From NCBI RefSeq assembly GCF_018219455.1, contig NZ_CP056122.1, positions 3,286,001 through 3,350,000 on the forward strand: a DNA stretch of 64,000 nt, written 5' to 3'. This document shows, piece by piece, positions 28,577-38,737 of the stretch. A program made the position numbers and the translations under genes. How positions within the stretch are numbered: position 1 is the first letter of the stretch; each line of letters opens with the position of its first letter. The notes beneath the pieces are model-generated. The model was not told where the DNA came from. It worked only from the letters and a program-made list of their open reading frames with translations, and did not search any database. This DNA is from Moritella sp. 5 (GTDB lineage: Bacteria; Pseudomonadota; Gammaproteobacteria; Enterobacterales; Moritellaceae).

Positions 28577-30493
28577 ATGAATTTCAGTCAATTTAGTATC
28601 AAGCAAAAACTGATCATAACTATGATTAGTGCCGTTATTACCGCGACCTTACTCGTCGGGTTCGTGAGTCAAAACCTAGCCAAAGAAGTCATTGAAACAC
28701 GCTTAACCAATTCTGAACTGCCTGCTAAATTAATGCAGATCCGCAATCAAGTTGATAAAGAGATATCAAGCTTACAGCAGGCAGCACAGCAAGTGGCGAG
28801 CAACCGATTTATGCTTGAGTTATTGCAAACAGAACGAACCCCTGCGCAAGAAGCACAGCTTGTGCAAGTGCTTAACGATGTAAAAAGCCAATATCAGCTT
28901 ATTGATGCTTCCTTTGCTAACCGTATAACCGGTGACTACTGGAATCAAAACGGGTTTTTACGTCAGCTGAATCGTCAACAAGATGACTGGTTTTTTGACT
29001 TTACCAACAGTAGCCAGCAACAGTCTGTGAGTGTATTTAAAGAAAGTAACGGCGAGATGAAACTCTTTATTAACTACCAGCAACGTAATGGGCAAGGCAT
29101 GTCTGGTCTGTCAAAATCCCTCGATGAAATGGTCGATTTTATCAATCAATTTAAGCTAGAGCAAAGTGGTTTTGTTTATCTGGTGGATGCAGCAGGCATG
29201 ATCCGTCTACATAATGACAGTGCGCTTATGGGTAAGACTAGCCTAATGCAACAATATGATAGCCAAGTAGCCACTTCCCTACTTAAAAAAACGGCGTTCA
29301 ATCTAGCGGAAACAACCGTGTCGGATCATAAAACATTAATTGCCAGTAGTTATATCCCATCAATGGATTGGTATGTGATTGCCGAGTTACCGACCGAGGA
29401 AGCATTTGCCAGCTTAGCGCAAGCCAATAACAAGATCATGTTATGGACATTTGTCATTGCCCTTGTTTTTACTTTCATCGCTATCTGGTTAGGTAACAAC
29501 ATTACGCGTCCAATTCAACGTATCGCAGGTGTATTTTCTGAACTGGGTAATGGTGACGGCGATCTGCGTCAACGCATTGAGATTCAAGGACAGGATGAAA
29601 TTGCGCAATTGTCACTGGGCTTTAATAGCTTTATTACTAAGATCCACGATTCAATGCAAGAAGTATCACGCACAGGTGAAGCGCTCCAGCAGGCCGCAGC
29701 AGAAGTGGCAGGCCAAGCGCAGATCACTTTAGATAATAGCCATGAACAACGAGACCGCACCTTTCTGGTCGTGACTGCAATTAATGAAATGGGCGCGACA
29801 GTTAACGAGATCGCGAATAACGCATCAGCGGCAGCCGTGGAAGCCCAGAATGCAGAAGCTGAAACCCGAGATGGTCAACACGTTGTAACCCAAGCTAGTG
29901 ATGTGATTAACCAGCTTGCAGGTGATGTGGACGAAGTCAGCCGAGTTATCGATTCATTAGCCAATAATACCCAAGCGATTGGTGGCATTTTAGAAGTGAT
30001 AAGCAGCATTTCAGCGCAGACGAACCTACTGGCCCTTAACGCTGCGATTGAAGCGGCGCGTGCAGGTGAACAAGGACGTGGTTTTGCCGTGGTTGCAGAT
30101 GAAGTGCGTAATTTAGCAAGCCGAACCGATCAATCGACCAACGAAATTCAAATAATGATTGATAACTTACAAAATGAGGCCAGCAGCGCAGTAGCTGCTA
30201 TGCTAAAAAGCCGTGAGTTAACCACACAGGGCACAATCGCGACAACCGATACCTCGACAGCATTAGTGTCTATTGGTGAGCGTATTGGCCATATTTCGGA
30301 CATGAACACCCAAGTAGCAACAGCAACAGAAGAGCAATCAACAGTGGTCAATGAAATCAATCAAAACATCGTTGAGATTAATGATATCACTCAGTGCACA
30401 GCAGATACTGCAGAAGGCTTAGCGAAGTCAAGTCATGCATTACGCGATCTTTCGATGCGCCTTGGTGATATGGTGGGTGTATTTAAGTTATAG
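28577..30493 (+). CDS. Methyl-accepting chemotaxis protein with periplasmic sensor
   Basis: 638 residues. Two membrane segments (about 10-32 and 284-305) flank a periplasmic region of about 250 residues with dCache-like features ([31 protein letters not shown]). A HAMP domain follows ([12 protein letters not shown]...[11 protein letters not shown]). The long signalling domain has the conserved tip at about 480-515 ([20 protein letters not shown]). It should link an external small-molecule signal to flagellar CheA; dCache domains often bind amino acids, but the ligand cannot be read here. A clean terminator follows. Confidence 0.92.
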   Translation: MNFSQFSIKQKLIITMISAVITATLLVGFVSQNLAKEVIETRLTNSELPAKLMQIRNQVDKEISSLQQAAQQVASNRFMLELLQTERTPAQEAQLVQVLNDVKSQYQLIDASFANRITGDYWNQNGFLRQLNRQQDDWFFDFTNSSQQQSVSVFKESNGEMKLFINYQQRNGQGMSGLSKSLDEMVDFINQFKLEQSGFVYLVDAAGMIRLHNDSALMGKTSLMQQYDSQVATSLLKKTAFNLAETTVSDHKTLIASSYIPSMDWYVIAELPTEEAFASLAQANNKIMLWTFVIALVFTFIAIWLGNNITRPIQRIAGVFSELGNGDGDLRQRIEIQGQDEIAQLSLGFNSFITKIHDSMQEVSRTGEALQQAAAEVAGQAQITLDNSHEQRDRTFLVVTAINEMGATVNEIANNASAAAVEAQNAEAETRDGQHVVTQASDVINQLAGDVDEVSRVIDSLANNTQAIGGILEVISSISAQTNLLALNAAIEAARAGEQGRGFAVVADEVRNLASRTDQSTNEIQIMIDNLQNEASSAVAAMLKSRELTTQGTIATTDTSTALVSIGERIGHISDMNTQVATATEEQSTVVNEINQNIVEINDITQCTADTAEGLAKSSHALRDLSMRLGDMVGVFKL

Positions 30494-30520
30494 AAAATTA
30501 GGCTAATTTAACTATATTAA

Positions 30521-30555
30521 AAATACCGCAAACATAGCGTTATGCGGTATTTTTT
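30521..30555. terminator. Bidirectional terminator
   Basis: Stem AAATACCGCA / TGCGGTATTT followed by Ts, between the chemoreceptor and the convergent DUF1439 gene. Confidence 0.8.
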
Positions 30556-30556
30556 G

Positions 30557-31087
30557 TTAAATAACGTTGAGTGTCGCGACTAATTCCTTGTTACGCACTT
30601 CAATTGACTCTAGAACAGCTTTAATCATGGTTTGGGTTAAGTCATCTTTAAGCTTATATACAGGCATTTGATTAAGCACTGGATTTACCACTTGCTCTGC
30701 CATTTGGATCACTTGTGGTGTAAACAAGTCTGGCATACCTTCAACCTTAACTTCATGCACCTTCATATTTGTTACGTAGAACGCCGATGTTTCTGAATTA
30801 TAACTCAGTGATCCCGTTAGTCGCGTATGACCACTGTACTCTAATCCAGCCATTAATAGTTTAACATTTAATTGCAGCTCAATTTCATTCTTATCTTTCG
30901 CTAGTGCCAATACAGGTTTGCTCAATTCAACCGTCAAAAATGAAGTTTTTCTCACTAGTGGCATGACCGTCGCGACTTTCTCTTGCAGCTCTGCTTCGCT
31001 AAATTTAACCGTTAACGCCTGTGCGGGTAATACAAATGTGCACATTAATAACAAGGTGATGATTAACTTATTCATACCAGTTTTCAT
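30557..31087 (-). CDS. DUF1439 (YceB-like) periplasmic protein
   Basis: 176 residues. An N-terminal signal sequence (MNKLIITLLLMCTFVLPAQA, after a 4-residue lead) has no lipobox Cys, unlike lipoprotein YceB. The mature part is a beta-rich domain (VKFSEAELQEKV, KVEGMPDLFTPQV, NPVLNQMPVYKL) typical of DUF1439, a fold related to lipid-binding tubular proteins. Its start overlaps the stop of the upstream glycosylase gene by one base (TAATG), indicating translational coupling. Function not established. Confidence 0.75.
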   Translation of the reverse strand: MKTGMNKLIITLLLMCTFVLPAQALTVKFSEAELQEKVATVMPLVRKTSFLTVELSKPVLALAKDKNEIELQLNVKLLMAGLEYSGHTRLTGSLSYNSETSAFYVTNMKVHEVKVEGMPDLFTPQVIQMAEQVVNPVLNQMPVYKLKDDLTQTMIKAVLESIEVRNKELVATLNVI

Positions 31088-31815
31088 TATTTAACACTCT
31101 CTAGTTCGGTATTACTCTGCACTTCGCCACTAAAACCAACGCGATTATCACCGACAGAATAAGCGACGATTTGGCTAAGTTCTTGCAGACTGTAACCCGA
31201 TTCTAGGCGCCATTGGTTAAAGGTGTTTTGGATCGTGGTTAAACTACGTTTGGTCATGAGCCCACCATCGATGAGTTGATGCCCACGAAAATAAGCTTCA
31301 ACATCGCTGCTCAAAATAAACGTATCTTTACCTAATCGACGCAATGCATATGGGCCGGTATTACCACCTAAACGACTGCCGTGTTTTTTCATATATTGCC
31401 ATAAACCCACAACATCATCGGCTGGCCATTGTGCTAACCACTTCGCAACAGAACCATGTTCGTCACAGATATCTTTGAGCCACAGCGCGTTATCACGTAC
31501 TGTTTTTACCTTGGTATAGTTACGAATTATTTTAGTATCAGCCGCTTTACGCTCTAACATATCGTCAGGCATTAAGATTAGCTTATCAATATCAAAGCCC
31601 CAGAACACCTCTTCAAATCCGGCCCACTTAATTTCAATAATCCGCCATACAAACCCTGATTTAAAGATCGCACGAGTAAACTCAGCCAACACGTCACTGT
31701 TTTGTACAGTAACGAGTTCGGCATTTGTCAGTGGTTGCGATAATAAATACGCTAACGCCTGTTCTCCGCCCTTACGTTCCGCGGCACGGTGGTATATTTT
31801 GTCGAATGATTCCAT
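31087..31815 (-). CDS. DNA-3-methyladenine glycosylase I-like protein
   Basis: 242 residues. Similar to the Tag family: aromatic residues around GFVWRIIEIKWAGFEEVFWGFD and a HhH-like region (DTKIIRNYTKVKTVRDNALWLK). A later GGNTGPYALRRLGKDTFILSSDVEAYF resembles helix-hairpin-helix glycosylases. It is longer than E. coli Tag (about 187), and the Tag zinc Cys/His set is not obvious, so this is a divergent member. It probably removes 3-alkyladenine from DNA. Overlaps the DUF1439 gene by one base. Confidence 0.7.
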   Translation of the reverse strand: MESFDKIYHRAAERKGGEQALAYLLSQPLTNAELVTVQNSDVLAEFTRAIFKSGFVWRIIEIKWAGFEEVFWGFDIDKLILMPDDMLERKAADTKIIRNYTKVKTVRDNALWLKDICDEHGSVAKWLAQWPADDVVGLWQYMKKHGSRLGGNTGPYALRRLGKDTFILSSDVEAYFRGHQLIDGGLMTKRSLTTIQNTFNQWRLESGYSLQELSQIVAYSVGDNRVGFSGEVQSNTELESVK

Positions 31816-31901
31816 GAGTGTTTATAACCTGTATCAATATATGTCTGTAGTTTATCGCAATTTTGATCTGGCCAGCAACGCTAAAAATAAATTACTTTCA
31901 T

Positions 31902-33104
31902 TTACTGCTTAACTTTAAATAAAACAATCAGTAAAGCGCTCGCCCCTAGCACGGTAACCGCAATCGTCCACAAGCCATTATATTCTAAAATGACGGCACA
32001 GGCTGCGGCAATACCAGCAAGTCCTTGTTGTAAAAAACCACATAACGCCACGGCATGGGCACCATTTTTCGGGTAGCTATTCACCGCGATAGCCATGCTA
32101 TTAGGAAACAATACCGCTTGACCAAAAATAGTGACCACATAAAGAATCAGATAAATGGAAAGTAACAATTCATTTTGATATTGCTCTCGAAAATACCAAC
32201 ATAAACTGAGTATTAATGTCGAGATAAACACAATGCTCGTTCCTATCAGGAGCATTTTTTTACTGCCAATCCGTTTGATAGTTCGATTCACAAGTAACGC
32301 TCCAAAGAAGTACGAGGCACCAATGAACAAACCAAATAAGCCGAGATGTTGGGCGTCTAAATTGAACTGCTCTTTAAATACAAACGGGCTAACCTCTTGG
32401 AGTGTCACTATGATAGCGAACCCAAAACCACCAACAAGACAAGGCCAAAGGAATGAAGGCGTTTTAAGGATTTGATAATATGACGCCCACATTCTGCCAG
32501 TATTACTTTCAATCTGCATATCTAAAGGCGCATATTTAGTGAGTAAAACAGCGCATACTCCCAGTACGGATAATATAACAAACCCTAATCGCCAATCGGA
32601 ATAATGATGTATCAGTCCCCCTAAAAACTGACCGCCCCCCAAGGCTGCAACGAAGGCGATTGATAATAGCGACAGTCGTTTAGTCAGTTCTTCACCTTGC
32701 CAGTTATCTCTTACCAAGATCCTTGCAATAATAACGGTGCCACCAGCTGCAATACCTTGTAATACCCTAAGCGAGAGTAACTGCAGTTCTGACTGGCTAA
32801 AACTAAGCAGCGCGCTAGTCACGATAAAAAGACACAATGAAATATTTAAGGGTAAACGTCGTCCATATCGGTTAGCCGCCTCGCCCCAAAAAAGAACCGG
32901 AATAGCCGCACCAATCACAAACAGAGAAATAGATAATTCCATTGTACGACGACTCAACCCTAATTCTCGCATTACCTCAGGCAAAGCAGGTAAGTAAATG
33001 GTCGTCGCCATTTGCGCCATCATGACAATCAGGCAAGCTAACAACATAACTGCCGATTTAGACTTGATATAAGGGATCTTCTGGACGATCATTTCGTTAT
33101 ACAT
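31902..33104 (-). CDS. MFS transporter, Bcr/EmrD-like drug exporter
   Basis: 400 residues with about 12 membrane helices. Motif A-like GEAANRYGRRLPLNI after helix 2, motif B-like LRVLQGIAAGGTVIIARILVRD in helix 4, and ALGGGQFLGGLIHHYSDWR in helix 5 place it in the DHA1 Bcr/CflA group of proton-coupled exporters. Substrate unknown. It stands alone, followed by the Tag-like pair on the same strand. Confidence 0.85.
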   Translation of the reverse strand: MYNEMIVQKIPYIKSKSAVMLLACLIVMMAQMATTIYLPALPEVMRELGLSRRTMELSISLFVIGAAIPVLFWGEAANRYGRRLPLNISLCLFIVTSALLSFSQSELQLLSLRVLQGIAAGGTVIIARILVRDNWQGEELTKRLSLLSIAFVAALGGGQFLGGLIHHYSDWRLGFVILSVLGVCAVLLTKYAPLDMQIESNTGRMWASYYQILKTPSFLWPCLVGGFGFAIIVTLQEVSPFVFKEQFNLDAQHLGLFGLFIGASYFFGALLVNRTIKRIGSKKMLLIGTSIVFISTLILSLCWYFREQYQNELLLSIYLILYVVTIFGQAVLFPNSMAIAVNSYPKNGAHAVALCGFLQQGLAGIAAACAVILEYNGLWTIAVTVLGASALLIVLFKVKQ

Positions 33105-33229
33105 ACTTACCTCTAGATTACATTTATTAACACATAACTGTTAACACCTTGTTAACCTAGCACGCCACATGTACATAACCCACCACTTTTTGAGTAATAT
33201 ACCTAAATCAACAATTTACTATAAAACTC

Positions 33230-33745
33230 AAAATAGACGCTTCACATCAAGCGGCTTTTCGCTATTTAGAAGCAAATCCGGATATTGATAATAATAGAAT
33301 TGCTGTATTGGGGTCTTCTGGTAGTGGGCCTGCATTACTGGAATTTGCACTCAAGCAACCTAAATTAAAAGCCGTGGTGGCACGTTGTTCATTAGTTGAT
33401 GGACCATTAACTAATGACAAGCTATTAGACGTTATTCCAAGTATGTCTGTCGATGCGTTAATTGCACGCTTAGGCGGTGATCCTAGTGACAAAACTTACT
33501 ACGCCAATAATGCGGCTAAATACTCGTTAGTCACCAGAGGTTATTTTGATGGCCGCGCTAGAATTGATACGCCACTATTAGCGATTAACACCCATAAAGA
33601 CCCTGTAGCTATGCCTGAAGACGTTAAAAACACAGCAGCCTTATCATCACAAGGTAAAGCGGTATTCTTTGGTAAGGCCGGTCACTGCCCTGATAGTGAA
33701 GAAGCCAGTGATTATGTTATTAACTTCTTAACGCAGAATATTTAG
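33230..33745 (+). pseudogene. 5'-truncated alpha/beta hydrolase (dienelactone-hydrolase-like)
   Basis: The reading frame upstream of the first ATG (33308) still encodes hydrolase sequence (DASHQAAFRYLEANPDI...NRIAVLGSSGSGPA). The nucleophile elbow GSSGSG is at about 33305-33325. The acid and His regions follow (LLAINTHKDP, GKAGHCPDS). The N-terminal third of the fold is missing; upstream the frame soon meets stops and AT-rich DNA. It is most likely a decaying remnant. Confidence 0.7.
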
Positions 33746-33769
33746 TACTTTAAGGTAACAGCTACAAGG

Positions 33770-34408
33770 CTACATCATAAACATAACAACGGGCTCGAGG
33801 TTAAGCCTGAATGATAATACAACATTGTTCAGGTTTAACCTGTCTTGCTCGGTGACTGTCCAGTGGTAGCCCGCACTGATTGTGATGGCCGAGTTAACAT
33901 GGTATTTAACCCCCACTTTAAATTTTGTAGCGTTATAAATAGATTGGATAGCATCCACTTCATGATCGAGGTTCACCAGGTCATAGGATACATTAAAATC
34001 TATTTCATACTCAGGTGACGTCGAATACGTAACACCCAATACTGGTGATGTTAATATTGCAACGGTTTTATCTTTCTCTTGCCCTTCAACTCGCGCAACT
34101 AACGCACTTACACCAAGGTTAACCGAACCATATATCTCTGCATATTCATGAACCCTAAATGTTTTAGCTAAACCAACCAGGATATCTGTTGATTTAGCCG
34201 AGGCATTACTGACTTCTGATATGTCACTTTTTTTATCAATGAATGTTTTAAAATGTACATCTTCCGACATTTCATTTTCTGTATTCAACGTCCATGTGTC
34301 TTCTGCATAGCTCAATTCAATATTACTATGGTAAAAAGACTCCGCGGCAGCCAATGGGCTTAAAACAACTAAGCTCGCCGCAGATAAAACAGATTTAATC
34401 GACATCAA
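33770..34408 (-). CDS. Outer-membrane beta-barrel protein
   Basis: 212 residues. A cleavable signal peptide (about 1-22, ending PLAAA) is followed by amphipathic alternating strands with aromatic girdles (YSTSPEYEIDFNVSYDL, FKVGVKYHVNSAITISAGYHW). This fits a small OmpA/OmpW-like barrel of about eight strands. Its C-terminal MFMM is not the usual Phe-ending barrel signature; VVLSFRL 10 residues earlier would be a better end, so the tail may be a short extension. Function unknown. Confidence 0.7.
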   Translation of the reverse strand: MMSIKSVLSAASLVVLSPLAAAESFYHSNIELSYAEDTWTLNTENEMSEDVHFKTFIDKKSDISEVSNASAKSTDILVGLAKTFRVHEYAEIYGSVNLGVSALVARVEGQEKDKTVAILTSPVLGVTYSTSPEYEIDFNVSYDLVNLDHEVDAIQSIYNATKFKVGVKYHVNSAITISAGYHWTVTEQDRLNLNNVVLSFRLNLEPVVMFMM

Positions 34409-34479
34409 TGTCTACTCATCACTTAATTAAGGTATAACCTTATTATCGACAGGCAGAGCAATTACTCCAGTTAAAATAA

Positions 34480-34516
34480 CAAAAACACGCAACTTAATGA
34501 AAAATAAGGCGTGTTT
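34480..34516 (-). terminator. Terminator of the aryl polyene operon
   Basis: On the minus strand AAACACGC ... GCGTGTTT, then a T-rich stretch, about 15 bp after the last ketosynthase gene. The loop is long (18 nt). Confidence 0.65.
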
Positions 34517-34530
34517 GTATTCTCTAAATG

Positions 34531-35757
34531 CTATTTATACCAGCGTTTAAATATTAGTGATGTATTGATCCCACCAAAAGCGAAGTTATTAGTCATCACG
34601 ACATCAGTGTGTATCTCACGGCCTTCACCGCGAATATAGTCAAGATCGCCACATTCAGGCGCGATATTATCTAAGTTGATTGTCGGGGCGAACCAGTTGT
34701 CTTGCATCATGTTGATTGATGCCCACGCTTCAATTGCGCCACAAGCACCAAGGGTATGACCTAAATAACTCTTTAATGAGCTGATTGGTTTTTTACCTAA
34801 CGCATTGGCAGTGGCGATGGTTTCGGCAATGTCGCCTCGGTCCGTTGCTGTACCATGGGCGCACACATAACCAATTTCATCGATATCAATCTTGGCATCT
34901 TCCACCGCTTGTTCAATGGCTACTTGCATAGTTGCCGCGGTTGGTTGGGTCACGTGTTTACCGTCAGAGTTACAACCAAAACCAATGATCTCAGCATAAA
35001 CCGTCGCGCCACGCGCAAGGGCATGTTCCAACTCTTCTAGAATCAGCGTACATGCGCCTTCACCAATCACCAGGCCATCACGATCAGTATCAAATGGTCG
35101 CGGTGTGAGCGCAGGTGTATCATTTTTAACACTTGTTGCATACAAGGTATCAAATACCGCCGCTTCGGTAATACAAAGCTCTTCAGCACCACCAGCAACC
35201 ATCAAATCTTGCCGACCAAATTTAATCGCTTCATACGCATAGCCAATGCCTTGTGAACCCGACGTACAGGCCGAACTTGTGGTAATAACACGTCCCGTCA
35301 AACCGAAGAATACGCCTACGTTTACTGGTGCGGTGTGTGACATAGTTTGGATATAACTGGTCGCCGTTACGCCAGACATGTTACCCGTGTCCATCATGCG
35401 GCTAAAATTAACCAGTGGTTCAGTCGACCCCACAGATGAACCGTACGAAATACCCGTGCGACCATCGGTTAATGCTGGGTGGTCTAATAATTGCGCTTGA
35501 TCTAACGCCAACTCTGTTGCACGTGTCGACATTAATGATACGCGCCCCATTGAGCGAACTTGTTTACGCTTATAATGGGCTGGTTTTTCAAAATGCAGGA
35601 CAGGTGCTGCTAAGCGGGTATTAAGCCCATCAAGATAATCCCATTCAGGCATCACTTTAACAGCATTTTCACCTTTTTCTAGACCAGCTTTAAACGTCGC
35701 CCAATCGTCACCAAGTGCAGTGACCGCAGACATACCTGTAACAACAACTCTTCTCAT
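34531..35757 (-). CDS. apeR: Beta-ketoacyl-ACP synthase of the aryl polyene cluster (ApeR)
   Basis: 408 residues from MRRVVVTGMSAVTALG, 18 codons inside the longest frame. This start overlaps the apeQ stop by one base (TAATG). FabB/FabF-type ketosynthase with active-site Cys in SSACTSGSQG and the two His in CAHGTATDRGD and SYLGHTLGACGA, so it is catalytically complete. In characterised APE pathways ApeR is a homodimeric ketosynthase, separate from the ApeO-ApeC pair, that joins chain initiation or elongation. Last gene of the operon. Confidence 0.9.
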   Translation of the reverse strand: MRRVVVTGMSAVTALGDDWATFKAGLEKGENAVKVMPEWDYLDGLNTRLAAPVLHFEKPAHYKRKQVRSMGRVSLMSTRATELALDQAQLLDHPALTDGRTGISYGSSVGSTEPLVNFSRMMDTGNMSGVTATSYIQTMSHTAPVNVGVFFGLTGRVITTSSACTSGSQGIGYAYEAIKFGRQDLMVAGGAEELCITEAAVFDTLYATSVKNDTPALTPRPFDTDRDGLVIGEGACTLILEELEHALARGATVYAEIIGFGCNSDGKHVTQPTAATMQVAIEQAVEDAKIDIDEIGYVCAHGTATDRGDIAETIATANALGKKPISSLKSYLGHTLGACGAIEAWASINMMQDNWFAPTINLDNIAPECGDLDYIRGEGREIHTDVVMTNNFAFGGINTSLIFKRWYK

Positions 35758-36482
35758 TAGATTAGCCCACCGTTTACAGAAATAACTTGGCGAGTGATAT
35801 AAGCCGCACAATCAGACATTAAGAATGACACTGTACCTGCCACTTCTTCCGGTTTACCCATACGTTTTAATGGGATCATTTTTTTGATTTCATCGAGCGG
35901 TAAGTCATTGGTCATGTCTGATTCGATTAACCCTGGAGCTACACTGTTTACAGTGATCTTACGTTTTGCTAGCTCAAGCGATAACGCTTTTGATGCCGCA
36001 ATAATACCGCCTTTTGCTGCGCTGTAATTCACTTGACCACGGTTACCCATGAGGCCAGAAACAGAGGCCATAGTAACGATACGGCCGCCTTTTCTAGCGC
36101 GTACCATTGGCATTACCGTTGGATGAATCACATTGTAAAAACCGTCTAAGCCAGTACGGATCACATCATCCCAGTCTTCGCCTTCCATTGATGGGAATGC
36201 CATATCACGCGTAATACCCGCATTACACACCACGCCATAATACGCGCCATGTTCAGCGATATCCGCTTCGATGCTTGCTTTTGCCGCGGCTCTATCGCAC
36301 ACATCAAATTGTAATAAGCTCGTGCTTTGACCCAGTTCAGCAATTTGAGCACAAGTATCCTGCGCCGCTTCAACGCCAGAACGGCAATGAACCGTAATAT
36401 CAAAACCGTCTTTTGCTAATTGCAGTGCGATCGCTTTACCCAGTCCACGACTTGAGCCTGTTACTAGAATACGTTTACTCAT
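35757..36482 (-). CDS. apeQ: 3-oxoacyl-ACP reductase (ApeQ, FabG family)
   Basis: 241 residues. Short-chain dehydrogenase with the TGSSRGLGKAIA NADPH motif, NAG (CNAGITRD), catalytic Ser and the YSAAKGG Tyr-Lys pair. It reduces the keto group of the growing polyene on ACP, after which a dehydratase forms each double bond. It overlaps the dehydratase gene by eight bases and the next ketosynthase by one. Confidence 0.93.
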   Translation of the reverse strand: MSKRILVTGSSRGLGKAIALQLAKDGFDITVHCRSGVEAAQDTCAQIAELGQSTSLLQFDVCDRAAAKASIEADIAEHGAYYGVVCNAGITRDMAFPSMEGEDWDDVIRTGLDGFYNVIHPTVMPMVRARKGGRIVTMASVSGLMGNRGQVNYSAAKGGIIAASKALSLELAKRKITVNSVAPGLIESDMTNDLPLDEIKKMIPLKRMGKPEEVAGTVSFLMSDCAAYITRQVISVNGGLI

Positions 36483-36954
36483 GATTATCCTTTAAAAATT
36501 GTGCGGGATCCTGCGGTTGGAATACATTGATTTTAGCTTTTGCTAGCACCGCATCGTCTTCATCTTTTATAACGCAATCAAAAACACACAGTCCTGATTC
36601 GTCTTGAATTAGTTTTTTGGCTTCAATTAACAAGGTTTGCGCTACTTTAAATACCCCCACTTCGGCGTTATATTTACGAGAACCTAATAGAAAGCCAATT
36701 TTCACCTCACCAGCATCATCCAGTGCATGCGCACCACCATAAGCCGCGATGGTTTGCGCCATATATTCGCAGCCGACATAACTTGGTACGCCTTGTTTCG
36801 CGCAATCAAAGAAAGGTATCGTGGGCGTAATAGTCACTCGGCAACAGACGTTTTCGTCGTCATAACTCACCAACTCATCAATTAAGATCATCGGTGCGCT
36901 ATGCGGTAAGACATCTGCTATTGGATATTTGATCACTACTGTAGATTGGTTCAC
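36475..36954 (-). CDS. apeP: 3-hydroxyacyl-ACP dehydratase (ApeP)
   Basis: 159 residues. Hotdog fold with an active-site-like DVLPHSAPMILIDELVSYD segment and CEYMAQTIAAYGG helix, like FabA-type dehydratases of APE and flexirubin clusters. It probably forms a heterodimer with ApeI to dehydrate 3-hydroxyacyl-ACP, as reported for a Xenorhabdus APE system. Overlaps the ApeO gene upstream by 4 bases. Confidence 0.85.
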   Translation of the reverse strand: MNQSTVVIKYPIADVLPHSAPMILIDELVSYDDENVCCRVTITPTIPFFDCAKQGVPSYVGCEYMAQTIAAYGGAHALDDAGEVKIGFLLGSRKYNAEVGVFKVAQTLLIEAKKLIQDESGLCVFDCVIKDEDDAVLAKAKINVFQPQDPAQFLKDNHE

Positions 36955-38132
36955 TGCTGTTTTCCTATCACTAAACTGATATTGTTACCGCCAAAAGCAA
37001 ACGAATTACTCATGCAGGTTTGTAACTTATTCTTAGCAGTACGATCGGCATTGGCCTTTGCATCCACTAGGTTTATCGCAGCAAGGCTGTTATCTACCTC
37101 ACCATCGCTCACATTGCTCGGTACTTTATGTTCTGGGTTATATTCATCATGAAGTAATAACCAACAAATACCCGCTTCTAATGCACCTGCTGCGCCTAAC
37201 GTATGGCCTGTCATGCCTTTTGTTGAACTACACAATACTTCGCTGCCACAAGCGTTAAACATAGCTTTGGCTTCCATGTCATCATTCTTTGGTGTGCCAG
37301 TACCGTGTAGATTGACATAATCTATTTGTGAGCCTTGTAACTGCGCTTCGACCAATGCTACTTGCATCGCCCGTAATGCGCCCTCACCTTCTGGATGCGG
37401 CGCTGATAAATGGTGGGCATCAGAGGTTTCAGCCGCCCCTAACAATTGAATGCCACCTTGCTCTTTGGTGACGACAAATAACGCCGATGCTTCACCGATA
37501 TTAATACCATCACGGTCTGTCGCAAATGGGTTATTCATTGCAGTCGCTGTTGAGGCCAATGCTTTAAAGCCATTGACGGTAAGCTTTGCTAAACTATCAA
37601 CACCACCGGCAATAACCACATCAGCTAAGTCAGCATCCAGTAATGCCTGTGCACTGACTAACGCTTTACCACTGGATGAACAGGCTGTCGAAATACTATA
37701 AACCGGTCCTTTAGCCTGACATAAATCCGCTATAAACTGCGCTGTGGTACCCATTTCCTGCACTTTATAATGATAGTTTTCTGGGTATTCGCCTGTCGCC
37801 ATTTTTTGCTTTAATGCTTGTTCGCCGTATTCAATACCTGAAGTACTGGTACCAATCACCACTGCGATACGTTGTTGCCCAAACTCAGTTATCAGCGGCG
37901 CAAGCGTATCGGCAATTTGTAAATAAGCCAACTGACTAAGCTTATCATTACGGGTGAGTATTTTATCAAAAGTTGCATCAGCGACACGACCCACATACTG
38001 AGGTTCTGCAATTGGCAACTCGCTATCAAGTACCAATCCACCTCGGTAACCTTTTAGTAGTGCAGCAGCGACAGATGCTTTCGAATCACCTAAAGCACAT
38101 ACCACACCAAAATCTTTTAGACAGATACTCAC
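36951..38132 (-). CDS. apeO: Beta-ketoacyl-ACP synthase (ApeO)
   Basis: 393 residues. Thiolase-fold ketosynthase with active-site Cys in STACSSSGKAL and the two His in LHGTGTPKND and STKGMTGHTLGAAG. In APE assembly lines ApeO is the active half of a ketosynthase/chain-length-factor pair with ApeC (at 49.4-50.1 kb here). It extends the aryl chain by two carbons per cycle. Overlaps the lipoprotein gene by four bases. Confidence 0.9.
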   Translation of the reverse strand: MSICLKDFGVVCALGDSKASVAAALLKGYRGGLVLDSELPIAEPQYVGRVADATFDKILTRNDKLSQLAYLQIADTLAPLITEFGQQRIAVVIGTSTSGIEYGEQALKQKMATGEYPENYHYKVQEMGTTAQFIADLCQAKGPVYSISTACSSSGKALVSAQALLDADLADVVIAGGVDSLAKLTVNGFKALASTATAMNNPFATDRDGINIGEASALFVVTKEQGGIQLLGAAETSDAHHLSAPHPEGEGALRAMQVALVEAQLQGSQIDYVNLHGTGTPKNDDMEAKAMFNACGSEVLCSSTKGMTGHTLGAAGALEAGICWLLLHDEYNPEHKVPSNVSDGEVDNSLAAINLVDAKANADRTAKNKLQTCMSNSFAFGGNNISLVIGKQQ

Positions 38133-38737
38133 AGTGACACCTTACTTAATTCTGTTATTGTTATTTGATAATCGCGCAGTAAATGCTTAAGGATATAACG
38201 ATTATCGAACTTTTCGACCGTCAAAATGACCTGACCATCTTGCGTTAATGTACGCGTCCAATCTGTTGAGATTTGCCCCTCATGATTGCTAAATTCTTCT
38301 CTAAACGAACCATTGGTCGCTGACTGTAATTGCGCCAACGGCCAGTTAACCCATTGCAGATCTGCGATCACATAACCGATATCTAATCCCGGTACAGGCA
38401 CATATTGGTTAATCACAGCCTCGCCATTCACGCTCCACAATACATCAAACAACGGAATACCTGAGGGTGTCATCGCCACCAATTTAATTTGCGTTTCAGT
38501 AAATTCGACTTGTGCTAATAAACTTTGGGTTTCACCATTAAACTCGGCTTCAATTAATTGCGTTTTCGCCTGCATCTGTAATGCTTCTGGTGGTGCAGTA
38601 AGTTGTAAGGTGACACCCGGTGCCATCGCGACTAAATGGCTTTGTTGCATACTAATACAGCCAGTTAATAATAAGGCCGTTAATAACACAGCGCTTAATC
38701 TCGGCAAGCTTAGTCTCGGCAAACAGGTCCACTTCAT
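38129..38737 (-). CDS. apeN: DUF3261 lipoprotein (ApeN)
   Basis: 202 residues. Signal peptide with lipobox LLTGC (Cys near 27), then a beta-rich domain (APGVTLQLTAPPEALQMQAK, FSNHEGQISTDWTRTLTQDGQVILTV). DUF3261 lipoproteins occur in APE clusters next to the MMPL exporter and LolA-like carrier, and probably help move or anchor the aryl polyene lipid at the outer membrane. Overlaps the MMPL gene by four bases. Confidence 0.8.
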   Translation of the reverse strand: MKWTCLPRLSLPRLSAVLLTALLLTGCISMQQSHLVAMAPGVTLQLTAPPEALQMQAKTQLIEAEFNGETQSLLAQVEFTETQIKLVAMTPSGIPLFDVLWSVNGEAVINQYVPVPGLDIGYVIADLQWVNWPLAQLQSATNGSFREEFSNHEGQISTDWTRTLTQDGQVILTVEKFDNRYILKHLLRDYQITITELSKVSL

